From: Cyclobacteriaceae bacterium
GTDB taxonomy: Bacteria; Bacteroidota; Bacteroidia; Cytophagales; Cyclobacteriaceae
Reading direction: 5' to 3'
DNA length: 16,186 nt
NCBI GenBank assembly: GCA_028289505.1
Contig: JANQPK010000388.1
Span: 1 to 16,186 of the forward strand
Each line of letters starts with the position of its first letter. Position 1 is the stretch's first letter. The notes under the pieces were generated by a model. The model was given only the letters and a program-made list of their open reading frames with translations, was not told where the DNA came from and made no database searches. Made by a program: the position numbers and the translations under genes. Below are positions 7,891 to 15,118 of the stretch, piece after piece.

Positions 7891-8661
7891 TCAAACACCA
7901 GCAATACGATCCTTGTACTCCTTCAAGGCCGCATCCAGTCTTTGGTGTGCAGTAGTATCACCAGGGACATTATGAGAAGGGTGGATATGCAGCTTCACTC
8001 CTCTGTCAGCCAGTATTTGGGCTACGGTGACAATGGTCATCCAGGTGGCCGCGATAAATCCCATAGTAGATACCGGTCCGATCTTATCCTGGTGGTTTTT
8101 AAGTGGTACCGAAGCATCTTGAATGGGTACACAGGAATCTACTACCACATCCGCAATTTCAAAAATAGTTTTACCACACGAATGTCTAGAAGTTTTACCC
8201 TCCGATTCGGCGGCGGATCCAAATGCCACCACTTTCATACCAAGCTTTTTTGATTCTAGCGCCACATCAATGTTGACATTATTTATTCCTGTGTGAGAAA
8301 AGATCCAAACAGTATCCTTGGGATCAAAATTATAGCCTTTCATAATTTGATTTCCATAGCCTTCAACTCGTTCTAAGAAAATAAACTGATGTACGCCCAT
8401 ATCGCCAACGATATGGGTAAAGAAAGACAAAGGAAGCTCAATCATGGGATGAAATCCCACGAAGCCGCCAATTCTGGGGTACATTTCCTCTACCGGCAAG
8501 GTTGAATGACCGCATCCGAAAGTGTGAACCCACCGTCCACACTCGATGCTATCCGCCATGATTTCTGCTGCCTGTTGAATAGCAGCCATTTGAGTGTTTT
8601 CAATAGCGTCCAATACTGACCGCGTATTGTCTAACCATTGTTTAGCAAGTGGTAAGTCCAT
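7891..8661 (-). CDS. SIS-domain sugar isomerase-like protein (UPF0309 type)
   Basis: I place the start at ATG 8661, 2 nt after the transporter stop, giving 256 residues; an upstream start at 8733 would overlap the transporter by about 70 nt and add a tail with no family resemblance. The SIS (sugar isomerase) fold is shown by HTFGCGHSTLPVEEMYPRIGG (about 46-66; the GCGHS loop binds phosphate), VWIFSHTGINNVNIDVA (about 118-134) and VVAFGS. It resembles UPF0309-type proteins that accompany sugar catabolic genes, whose reaction is not firmly assigned. MurQ-type etherase is unlikely because its longer catalytic segments are absent. A cytoplasmic aldose-ketose isomerase step on the phosphorylated product of the ROK kinase is a reasonable inference. 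No export signal. Confidence 0.84.
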   Translation of the reverse strand: MDLPLAKQWLDNTRSVLDAIENTQMAAIQQAAEIMADSIECGRWVHTFGCGHSTLPVEEMYPRIGGFVGFHPMIELPLSFFTHIVGDMGVHQFIFLERVEGYGNQIMKGYNFDPKDTVWIFSHTGINNVNIDVALESKKLGMKVVAFGSAAESEGKTSRHSCGKTIFEIADVVVDSCVPIQDASVPLKNHQDKIGPVSTMGFIAATWMTIVTVAQILADRGVKLHIHPSHNVPGDTTAHQRLDAALKEYKDRIAGV

Positions 8662-8663
8662 AC

Positions 8664-9845
8664 TTAGATATAAATGTTTTTTGAAATTCGTTTTAGTGTA
8701 ACTATTAAAACTATAGCCATACAAATAGCACACAACATAAGTAAAAGAGGATATATTTTAATTCCCAGGGAACTAGAGATTAAACCCATAATAAAATTGA
8801 GTAGAATATTTCCTGCCAATCCAATAACCAGCACCAGACTGAAGGCGGTTCCTGATAGATCTGGGTAGAGGGTACCTACGTAGCTTAGTACCAGGGGAAA
8901 TCCTGCCGCCAAACCAATCCCTAGCATGGCTAATGCTACTAATTCGTGATGAGGGAATGAAAACATAAGGCAAAAAATACCTGAAAATGTCACTACCACC
9001 GAAATTAGCAGCACTTTATATGATCTGGCTCGATTAAGGATAAAGGTTAGTACTAACCTGGCCGCGGTAAGGCTTATGACAAATACACTGAGTGCAAACA
9101 AAGCATTACCATGAATAAATCCACTTTCTGTTACCAGAAAAAGAGTGGACCAATTACTGATGATACCTTCAACCCCGCTTTGGAAAAATAAAATCAATCC
9201 AAGCAATAATAGACTTGGATCTCTAACCAATTTCACGCTCTCGCTCAAGGGTGCCCCGTGGCCTTGTTTTGGCTCGGGGAAACGAATGACCATAAAAAGA
9301 ATAGTTGGCAATATCAACACCAGCCCAATTGCAGCAATAATTTCAAAATAGCTAAAGTATTCTGATAAAAAGCCCAATAGTAAAGGCATACCCAAGGCAC
9401 CAATACCAAAAAAAACCCCTAGGAAACTCAGATTAGCACTCCGATTGCTTCCATTGCTTCCACTAATATCGGCAACTAATGCGTTGGTACCTCCATTGAT
9501 GGCCCCTCCACCTACGCCAATAAACAAAATTGAACCTTGTAGGAAAAAAAGATTATCGGTAAAAGCAATCCCCTCCATTCCGCCTATGATGATTAAACTA
9601 CTTACCACCAATAAATATTTATAGGAATGGCGGTCCACCAGAGGGCCAAACAATAAGGATCCGATCAGGATTCCCAAGGGAAGTAATGAGGTAAGAATTC
9701 CCGCGCCAACCTCGTCTAATTCAAATTTATCTACCAGCGAAGGAAGAATAGATCCCAGAATAATAATCACCATTCCAAACATCAGCATACCTAAGCAGGC
9801 TGAAGCAAATACTTTGCGAAAGGAATAATCCTGTTTTAAAGTCAT
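8664..9845 (-). CDS. MFS sugar transporter (FucP-like)
   Basis: The 393-residue polytopic inner-membrane protein has about 12 predicted transmembrane helices and a central hydrophilic loop (about 190-210, ending KQGHGAPLSES). The MFS loop 2-3 motif reads FGPLVDRHSYKYLL (66-79), a weak form of G-x-L-a-D-r-x-G-r-k. The Gly-rich IGVGGGAINGGTNALVADI in TM4 resembles sugar MFS carriers of the FucP and glucose/galactose type, which import monosaccharides with H+ or Na+. Its ATG overlaps the kinase TGA by 4 nt (ATGA), so the two are translationally coupled. Being second in an operon that starts with a sugar kinase, it is the likely importer of the kinase substrate. The specific sugar is not readable. 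Confidence 0.9.
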   Translation of the reverse strand: MTLKQDYSFRKVFASACLGMLMFGMVIIILGSILPSLVDKFELDEVGAGILTSLLPLGILIGSLLFGPLVDRHSYKYLLVVSSLIIIGGMEGIAFTDNLFFLQGSILFIGVGGGAINGGTNALVADISGSNGSNRSANLSFLGVFFGIGALGMPLLLGFLSEYFSYFEIIAAIGLVLILPTILFMVIRFPEPKQGHGAPLSESVKLVRDPSLLLLGLILFFQSGVEGIISNWSTLFLVTESGFIHGNALFALSVFVISLTAARLVLTFILNRARSYKVLLISVVVTFSGIFCLMFSFPHHELVALAMLGIGLAAGFPLVLSYVGTLYPDLSGTAFSLVLVIGLAGNILLNFIMGLISSSLGIKIYPLLLMLCAICMAIVLIVTLKRISKNIYI

Positions 9846-10765
9846 CTGTTTGTATAATCCTTTACCAGAGAAGCAGCCCCATAGAGCCCCGCTTCACTTC
9901 CTAGAGAGGATTTAAGGAATTGTACCTCTTTAATGCTAACAGGTTGCGCCCATCGAGTAGCTTCCTGATAAATTTCAGGTAAAAACTCCAGAGCCGGGCC
10001 AAAAACCCCACCCCCGAATATAATTATCTCCGGATTGAATAAACTGACCAGATTCGCAGTTGCCTTGCCCCAATAAATGATAGCTTGCTCAATCACCGAA
10101 ACTGCCATAGGGTCACCCTGTGCGTGCAGTTCAAATACTTCCTCAGCTGTAAGCTTTTGCTTGGTATGCTCATTTGCAACCCAGGCAATTCCATTACCTG
10201 ATGCATGGTGCTCAAAACAACCGTGGTGGTTATAGGGGGGCATAAAATGATCTGTCAGTGCCATCCAGCCAATTGCACCTGCAATGTCGGATTGGCCTCT
10301 AAGAATTGAACCGTTGACCAAAATTCCAGCGCCAATTCCGGTTCCTACCGCCATGAAAATGGCATGTTTACAACCAACAGCAGCTCCTTTCCAAGTTTCA
10401 CCTAGAATATAGCATGCCCTGTCATTATCTATTGCCACCTTAATCTCTGGGTCCATATTCTCTCTAAGGTGCTGGAAAAGTGCAAAAGACTCCCATCCAG
10501 GGATATTCGGAGCCCAAACCGTTCCGGTTTGCTGGTAGTAAATTCCCGGTACTGCTATTCCAATCCCGGTTAACATAAGTCCTAGATCTTTGCATCTTTC
10601 TTGTAGCACTGAGATTAGGTTTACTATTAGACCAGCCACCTGCTCTCCCTGGCGCTGATGGATCAGGATCTTCTCCTTTGAAAGTCTTATTCCCGATGAA
10701 TTGAAAATGGCACCGGAAATTTTGGTGCCGCCCAGGTCAATGCCTAGAATGGCGGTTTGTTCCAT
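9842..10765 (-). CDS. ROK-family sugar kinase lacking the zinc motif
   Basis: The 307-residue cytoplasmic kinase has the ROK phosphate-binding motif LGIDLGGTK (7-15), the catalytic Asp in AIDNDRACY (Asp115, with Asp113 adjacent), and the second phosphate loop VGTGIGAGI. It probably phosphorylates the sugar brought in by the transporter encoded immediately downstream. Typical ROK kinases (NagK, glucokinase, Mlc relatives) carry GxxGxAGExGH and a CxCGxxGCxE zinc site. Here the first reads GQSDIAGAIGW (157-167), so the Glu and His that contact the sugar and zinc are Ala and Trp, and the second is reduced to HHGCFEHHASG (180-190) with one Cys. The substrate pocket therefore differs from standard GlcNAc or glucose kinases. 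First gene of the leftward operon. Confidence 0.9.
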   Translation of the reverse strand: MEQTAILGIDLGGTKISGAIFNSSGIRLSKEKILIHQRQGEQVAGLIVNLISVLQERCKDLGLMLTGIGIAVPGIYYQQTGTVWAPNIPGWESFALFQHLRENMDPEIKVAIDNDRACYILGETWKGAAVGCKHAIFMAVGTGIGAGILVNGSILRGQSDIAGAIGWMALTDHFMPPYNHHGCFEHHASGNGIAWVANEHTKQKLTAEEVFELHAQGDPMAVSVIEQAIIYWGKATANLVSLFNPEIIIFGGGVFGPALEFLPEIYQEATRWAQPVSIKEVQFLKSSLGSEAGLYGAASLVKDYTNR

Positions 10766-10788
10766 TTAACTAGCTTAAGCGATTGGTG

Positions 10789-10799
10789 TGATCATATCA
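10789..10799. repeat. Inverted repeat TGAT-CAT-ATCA, candidate operator half near kinase
   Basis: TGAT (10789-10792) and ATCA (10796-10799) form an 11-bp palindrome with a 3-nt spacer, 24-34 nt upstream of the kinase start. It uses the same half-site as the palindrome at 10895-10905. Confidence 0.35.
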
Positions 10800-10841
10800 G
10801 AAAACAACCAAAATGAAGGGGTTAAATACTGCTATTTTTTT

Positions 10842-10868
10842 CAAAATATCAAGATTTGATGTATTTTG
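10842..10868. repeat. Long imperfect palindrome, candidate ROK operator
   Basis: The left arm CAAAAT-ATCAA (10842-10852) pairs with the right arm TTGAT-GT-ATTTTG (10856-10868): 11 matched bases per arm, a 3-nt centre (GAT), and a 2-nt insertion (GT) in the right arm. ROK regulators such as NagC and Mlc bind AT-flanked palindromes of about this size. Its place midway between the divergent starts suits control of both operons. Confidence 0.45.
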
Positions 10869-10894
10869 GATATTGTCAGTGTGGATCATAAGCA

Positions 10895-10905
10895 CTGATT
10901 ATCAG
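10895..10905. repeat. Perfect palindrome CTGAT-T-ATCAG upstream of ROK repressor start
   Basis: CTGAT and ATCAG are exact inverted copies around a single T, ending 8 nt before ATG 10914. Occupancy here could block the repressor's own transcription or translation start. The half-site matches 10789-10799. Confidence 0.4.
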
Positions 10906-10913
10906 CCAAAAAG

Positions 10914-12104
10914 ATGTCTACTAAGAATTTTAGGTCTCATCGTGAGATGAGACATAGAACATACCTGAAGGTAATCGAAGCGATCAAGGCTGGTGTCAAT
11001 AGCAAGAGGGGTATCCAAGATCATTCCGGGTTATCGTGGGGGTCTTGTTCACCGGTGATTAATAACCTTTTGGCGCAGGAAGTGGTGGTCAACCAGGAGG
11101 TCATTATTGACAATAAGGTCGGAAAGGGTAGGAAAGCCAGGTATTTTCATTTTAACCGATTAAATCACCTGTTGATGGGGATGGAAATAGAAGCTCGTCA
11201 GATTGATTGCTGCCTGACCACTTTGGGGGGAGAAAGGTTGGGCTCTTGTACTGTGGAGCTAGAAAACGCCGTGACTACCGGTAACATCGAACAAAACATT
11301 AGCAGGGCTTTTGAAAAGTGTTACTCAAAATTCGACCTTGACCCAAAGAGTATCTTTTGCATTTCATTTTCAATACCAGGTGCTGTTGATGTCAAAAATT
11401 GTATTTGGCAATATTGTGAGCGTGTTCCCGGAATCAGAGATGTGGAGTTTCTGCCCATTGCAGGGAGAGGCTCTTTACCTAAAATATTTTATTTACAACA
11501 CAATATCCATGCTCAAGCTTACTCGGTGATACCTATGGATGAGATTAAGCATCGAGATTATGTTTTTATTCATGTAGGCCAGGGTATGGCCATGTCAGCC
11601 AATATGGGGGGTATCCTTTATGGTCACCGTGGATTTGCTGGTGAGATCGGTCAAATACCATATCCACATTGGGAGGGCAAGATTGATTATCTGTACCAGA
11701 AAAGGAACTGTCTGGAAGCTGTTCTCAGTAAGCAAAGGATTTTGAAATACATTAAACATCGCTTTGAGCTGGAGCTTGACTCATTAGCAGATATATCTGA
11801 AGAGCATATTAAACAAAGGGTAGCCCAAGACTATATTTTGGATCCATTGGTTTATACCGCAACCATGGTATCCAATATTTTTGACCCCAATCGTGTTGTC
11901 ATCGAGGGTAGTGTGCTGGAGCCCTTTATCCCTTATTTGAAAGAGGCATTTGAAACGCAATTGAAAAAAACAGCGTGGCTATCCGGACCATCTGAAATCA
12001 GTTGGTGTCAAAGTAGTCAAACTGATGGGTGCTATGGGGCGGTGTTACATTCAAACCAACAAATTATAAATGATTTTGTAAGTCAAATTGACCTTGACCA
12101 CTAA
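10914..12104 (+). CDS. ROK-family transcriptional regulator (NagC/XylR type)
   Basis: The 396-residue protein joins an N-terminal winged helix-turn-helix (about 12-80: KVIEAIKAGVNSKRGIQDHS, then SWGSCSPVINNLLAQ as recognition helix, basic wing KVGKGRKARYF) to a ROK sugar-binding domain. The ROK signature is GHRGFAGEIGQ (237-247), with Gln for the usual His. The domain is kinase-dead: the N-terminal DxGxTxT phosphate loop is absent, the catalytic Asp region reads QHNIHAQA (195-202) instead of ENDAN, and the CxCGxxGC zinc motif is reduced to RNCLE (Cys266). It should bind an amino sugar or sugar phosphate and release DNA on binding. It is first in the rightward operon, divergent from the kinase, and so likely a local repressor of both. 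Confidence 0.9.
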   Translation: MSTKNFRSHREMRHRTYLKVIEAIKAGVNSKRGIQDHSGLSWGSCSPVINNLLAQEVVVNQEVIIDNKVGKGRKARYFHFNRLNHLLMGMEIEARQIDCCLTTLGGERLGSCTVELENAVTTGNIEQNISRAFEKCYSKFDLDPKSIFCISFSIPGAVDVKNCIWQYCERVPGIRDVEFLPIAGRGSLPKIFYLQHNIHAQAYSVIPMDEIKHRDYVFIHVGQGMAMSANMGGILYGHRGFAGEIGQIPYPHWEGKIDYLYQKRNCLEAVLSKQRILKYIKHRFELELDSLADISEEHIKQRVAQDYILDPLVYTATMVSNIFDPNRVVIEGSVLEPFIPYLKEAFETQLKKTAWLSGPSEISWCQSSQTDGCYGAVLHSNQQIINDFVSQIDLDH

Positions 12105-12121
12105 AGTTTATCAGTTTTACA

Positions 12122-12853
12122 ATGAACGTTATTATCTCACAAACCAAATCAGAGCTAGGGCAGCAGGCGGCTCAAAAAGGAGCTGAATTCATAAATGAAG
12201 CCATAAATCGTAAAGGGAAGGCGAATATAGTAGTGGCAACCGGCGCCTCACAATTTGAAGTGTTGGCGGCCTTGGTTCAAGCCGATATAGACTGGTCTAA
12301 GGTTACTGCCTTCCATCTGGATGAGTACATTGATTTGTCCAAAGAGCATCCGGCCTCATTCAGGAAATACCTTAAAGAAAGATTTGTTGATAAGGTACAT
12401 CCCTCACAGTTTATTTACATTAACGGTGAAAATGATGTTGAAATTGAATGCCACCGACTGAACCATCTGATTACACAATCCCCAATTGACGTGTCTTTTG
12501 TGGGTATTGGCGAAAACGGACATTTGGCCTTTAATGATCCCCCCGCGGATTTGCATACCAAGAAACCATTTATCACGGTAGATTTGGACGAAGACTGCCG
12601 TCGCCAACAGCTGAATGAAGGTTGGTTCCAAAGCCTCGAGTCTGTTCCCAAGCAGGCCATTAGTATGTCCATAAACCAGATTATGCTGTCTCATCATATT
12701 ATTTGCTCGGTACCTGACCAAAGAAAATCATTGGCGGTATTGAATTCTTTACAAGGTGAGGTTACACCAGAAGTACCGGCTTCAGTTTTACAAAAGCATG
12801 CCAGCACCTATTTCTTCTTGGATCTTGCGTCTTCCTCAATGCTTGAAAAGTGA
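12122..12853 (+). CDS. Glucosamine-6-phosphate deaminase/isomerase-like protein (NagB family)
   Basis: The 243-residue cytoplasmic protein matches the NagB/6-phosphogluconolactonase fold. It has the phosphate-binding VVATGASQ (37-44, normally TGxTP), FHLDEYIDLSKEHPASF (64-80) with catalytic Asp67, and GIGENGHLAFNDPP (128-141) with His134. NagB enzymes convert GlcN6P to Fru6P and ammonia. In the His loop, E. coli has GNDGHIAFNEP: Asn132 replaces Asp (as in Bacillus-type enzymes), and Asp139 replaces the active-site Glu. The following DEDCRRQQLNEGWF marks a distinct NagB-like subfamily. It lies 17 nt after the regulator stop and 8 nt before the transporter gene. Deamination of an amino-sugar phosphate is likely, but a related aldose-ketose isomerisation is possible. 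Confidence 0.86.
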   Translation: MNVIISQTKSELGQQAAQKGAEFINEAINRKGKANIVVATGASQFEVLAALVQADIDWSKVTAFHLDEYIDLSKEHPASFRKYLKERFVDKVHPSQFIYINGENDVEIECHRLNHLITQSPIDVSFVGIGENGHLAFNDPPADLHTKKPFITVDLDEDCRRQQLNEGWFQSLESVPKQAISMSINQIMLSHHIICSVPDQRKSLAVLNSLQGEVTPEVPASVLQKHASTYFFLDLASSSMLEK

Positions 12854-12861
12854 TGTAACCT

Positions 12862-14106
12862 ATGGCAAAGGGAAGATTTGGCAAGTTAATGTTAGCGCTA
12901 GCCGCGGTAGGTCCGGGGTTATTTCTGATCGCCTACAACATTGGCACTGGCAGCATCATTACCATGGCCAAGGCGGGAGCTGACTATGGCATGTCACTGT
13001 TTTGGACTTTGTTGTTGTCTTGTATTTTCACCTATATATTGATGGTGGCTTACGGTCAGGTAACATTAGTCACTGGTAACACAGCCTTAAACAATATTAA
13101 AAATCATTTTCCACGCATAGGAAGAGGACTGGCGATCTACATCATGATCGCGTTGATCATCGGTGAACTGCTGGCCTTGATGGGCATCATGGGTATTGTG
13201 GCGGATTTATTGCAGGAGGCCATTCGCATGCTTAGCGGTGGGATCATGGTAAGCACACTGGCCATTACCTTAGTGTTGATTGTGTTGCTGACACTGCTTC
13301 TATGGAGGGGCAGGTACCAGGTATTTGAAAAGCTGTTAACCGTATTGGTACTGCTGATGGCATTCTGTTTTATCTATGTGTTTTTTGCAGTAAAACCTGA
13401 TTTTAAAGAAGTAGTCCTGGGTATGGTACCGCAAATTCCACAGCAAAAAGGTGCACTAGGATTAATAGCAGCCATGGTGGGCACTACCTGTTCGGCTGCA
13501 GTATTTGTGGTGCGCAGCATTGTGGTTGCGGAAAAAGGTTGGAATATTGATCACCTTCAAGCTGAGAAAAAAGATGCCATGGTATCTGCCGCCATGATGC
13601 TGTTTTTGAGCGCTATGATAATGGCTGTAGCGGCCGGAACACTGCATCTTATGAATTTACATGTAACCGATACCCTGGAGTTAATACAACTTTTTGAGCC
13701 AATAGGAGGCAAAGTAGCAGCATTCATCTTGATTGCAGGAATTAGTGGTGCTGCACTTTCCACGGTATTTCCCATTGTATTAATTGCTCCCTGGCTGATT
13801 GCTGATTACGCGAACAGACCTCGGGATATTAAATCACCTATGTTTCGCATATTAGGGATTGCAGGTTTATGCTTTGGGTTAGGACTTCAGTTTATCGATC
13901 AACGCCCACCTGCTATGATGATCTTCTCACAGGCATTTCAGGCCTTCATCTTGCCGGCAGTGACTGTTCCTATTCTTTACCTGATTAATAAAAAAGAACT
14001 GATGCGAGAACACGTAGCATCAAGCAGAATGAATATCGGGATTTTTTGCGTGCTACTATTTGGTCTGATTACCAGTTACTTTGCAGTAGCTGAACTCTTA
14101 AACTAG
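12862..14106 (+). CDS. Nramp-related transporter lacking canonical metal-binding motifs
   Basis: The 414-residue protein has about 11 hydrophobic helices and the Nramp N-terminus (AAVGPGLFLIA, 14-24), so it belongs to the Nramp/APC (LeuT-fold) group. Genuine Mn2+/Fe2+ Nramps bind metal with DPGN in TM1 and MPHN in TM6. Here TM1 reads YNIGTGSI (25-32) and TM6 reads TTCSAAVFV (208-216), so the Asp, Asn and Met/His metal ligands are missing. It is unlikely to move divalent metal by the known mechanism. Its position between a NagB-like gene and a sugar oxidoreductase gene suggests an organic substrate such as an amino sugar, sugar acid or amine, co-transported with H+ or Na+; this is inference. 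Confidence 0.83.
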   Translation: MAKGRFGKLMLALAAVGPGLFLIAYNIGTGSIITMAKAGADYGMSLFWTLLLSCIFTYILMVAYGQVTLVTGNTALNNIKNHFPRIGRGLAIYIMIALIIGELLALMGIMGIVADLLQEAIRMLSGGIMVSTLAITLVLIVLLTLLLWRGRYQVFEKLLTVLVLLMAFCFIYVFFAVKPDFKEVVLGMVPQIPQQKGALGLIAAMVGTTCSAAVFVVRSIVVAEKGWNIDHLQAEKKDAMVSAAMMLFLSAMIMAVAAGTLHLMNLHVTDTLELIQLFEPIGGKVAAFILIAGISGAALSTVFPIVLIAPWLIADYANRPRDIKSPMFRILGIAGLCFGLGLQFIDQRPPAMMIFSQAFQAFILPAVTVPILYLINKKELMREHVASSRMNIGIFCVLLFGLITSYFAVAELLN

Positions 14107-14116
14107 TGCTATAGAT

Positions 14117-15118
14117 ATGTGGAATTTTGGAATTATAGGAGCAGGATTAATCGCTGATTTTCACGCTAAGGCTATTGGTGATATCCCAAATGCCCAAGTA
14201 GTTGGTTTTTGTGATGGTGGCTCAGGCAGAGCCACCCAGCTGGCTCAAAAATATGGAGCGTCGACTTTTAATGACTATCAGGAATTAATCACCAGTGAAC
14301 TCACTAATGTTATTGCTATAGCCACACCCAGCGGTTTCCACCTGGAGCCTGCAACATTAGCGGCCAGTTACAACAAGCATGTAATATGTGAGAAGCCCAT
14401 GGAGGTCACCTTGGAGCGCATTAATCAAATGATTGCCGCCCACCGGAACGCTGGTACCTACTTGGGTGGTATTTTTCCCTACCGTTATAACCAGAGTTTT
14501 CAAGTGCTTAAGAATGCCATAAACCAGGGAAGGTTTGGTAAAATCACTTTTGCTGGGATAGAGGTGCCTTGGTGGAGAAATAGGGAATACTACCAGGACA
14601 GCTGGCATGGTACCTGGAAATTGGATGGTGGAGGTGCTCTAATGAATCAATCCATTCATATGGTGGATTACCTGTTAGCTTTAATGGGTCCGGTTACCCA
14701 GGTAAAAGGATTTGCCGATCACCTGGAGCACGATATTGAAGCAGAGGATACCGCAGTCGCGATCTTACGATTTCAGAATAAGGCTATGGGTACCATCTAT
14801 GGTACTACGGCTTCTTATCCGGGGCAATTCAGAAGGTTACAAATTACCGGTACTAATGGAACGGTGATCCAGGAGGAGGACAGCTTTAAGGTATGGACGT
14901 TTCGTGAAGAGCATGACCAAGACCAAAAGATTCGGGAGCAATTTGGTGATATTCATGGAGGAGGAGGAGTTTCTGACCCTGCTGCTATACCTTATGAAAA
15001 CCATACTAAGAATATAGCCGCTTTTCTTAAGGCCATTGAAACTGATACCCCATTTGCCATAGATGGCGAAGAAGCCAGTAAAGCGGTGGAACTGATACTT
15101 CGTATTTATGATAAATAA
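14117..15118 (+). CDS. Gfo/Idh/MocA-family NAD(P)-dependent sugar oxidoreductase
   Basis: The 333-residue cytoplasmic enzyme has an N-terminal Rossmann fold (FGIIGAGLIADFHAKAI, 4-20; ATPSGFH, 69-75) and the family's catalytic CEKPMEV (91-97) with Lys93. The C-terminal substrate domain has GGGALMNQSIHMVDYLL (171-187) with His181 and Asp184. Such enzymes oxidise or reduce a sugar hydroxyl, and some use the NAD-linked redox chemistry to break glycosidic or ether bonds or epimerise. The closest-looking group is myo-inositol dehydrogenase-like and exposed-sugar dehydrogenases; the substrate is not readable. No signal peptide, unlike the Tat-exported Gfo/Idh proteins common in this phylum. The last 11 nt overlap the next gene in another frame, indicating coupled translation. 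Confidence 0.92.
   Translation: MWNFGIIGAGLIADFHAKAIGDIPNAQVVGFCDGGSGRATQLAQKYGASTFNDYQELITSELTNVIAIATPSGFHLEPATLAASYNKHVICEKPMEVTLERINQMIAAHRNAGTYLGGIFPYRYNQSFQVLKNAINQGRFGKITFAGIEVPWWRNREYYQDSWHGTWKLDGGGALMNQSIHMVDYLLALMGPVTQVKGFADHLEHDIEAEDTAVAILRFQNKAMGTIYGTTASYPGQFRRLQITGTNGTVIQEEDSFKVWTFREEHDQDQKIREQFGDIHGGGGVSDPAAIPYENHTKNIAAFLKAIETDTPFAIDGEEASKAVELILRIYDK

Larger units (their letters stand above)
10786..10890. repeat. Direct repeat pair GTGTG(G)ATCATA
   Basis: GTGTGATCATA at 10786-10796 recurs as GTGTGGATCATA at 10879-10890, identical apart from one extra G. One copy sits next to the kinase start and the other next to the repressor start, roughly 93 bp apart. Paired sites of this sort could let a regulator loop the DNA between two divergent promoters, but chance similarity in AT-rich DNA cannot be excluded. 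Confidence 0.35.
10766..10913. promoter_or_regulatory. Divergent promoter/operator region between ROK kinase and ROK repressor
   Basis: These 148 bp separate the two divergent operons, so both promoters lie here. The stretch is AT-rich in the middle and carries three inverted repeats (listed separately) sharing TGAT/ATCA half-sites. On the minus strand TCATTTTG (complement of 10809-10816) matches TAnnTTTG at 7 of 8, 44 nt before the kinase start; on the plus strand AAGATTTG (10851-10858) also matches at 7 of 8, inside a palindrome. Neither has a well-spaced -33 partner. A repressor from 10914 bound here could control both operons and itself; this is inference from arrangement. Confidence 0.55.

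Noticed and set aside
7891..8661. MurNAc-6-phosphate etherase (MurQ), implying peptidoglycan recycling
   Set aside because: The protein is shorter and lacks MurQ catalytic segments; only the general SIS phosphate loop is shared.
8662..8733. N-terminal extension of the SIS protein
   Set aside because: It would overlap the MFS gene by about 70 nt and add a tail unlike the family; ATG 8661 sits 2 nt after the MFS stop and gives the normal length.
12404..12721. 105-codon open frame on the minus strand
   Set aside because: It is antisense to the NagB-like gene and has no recognisable motif.
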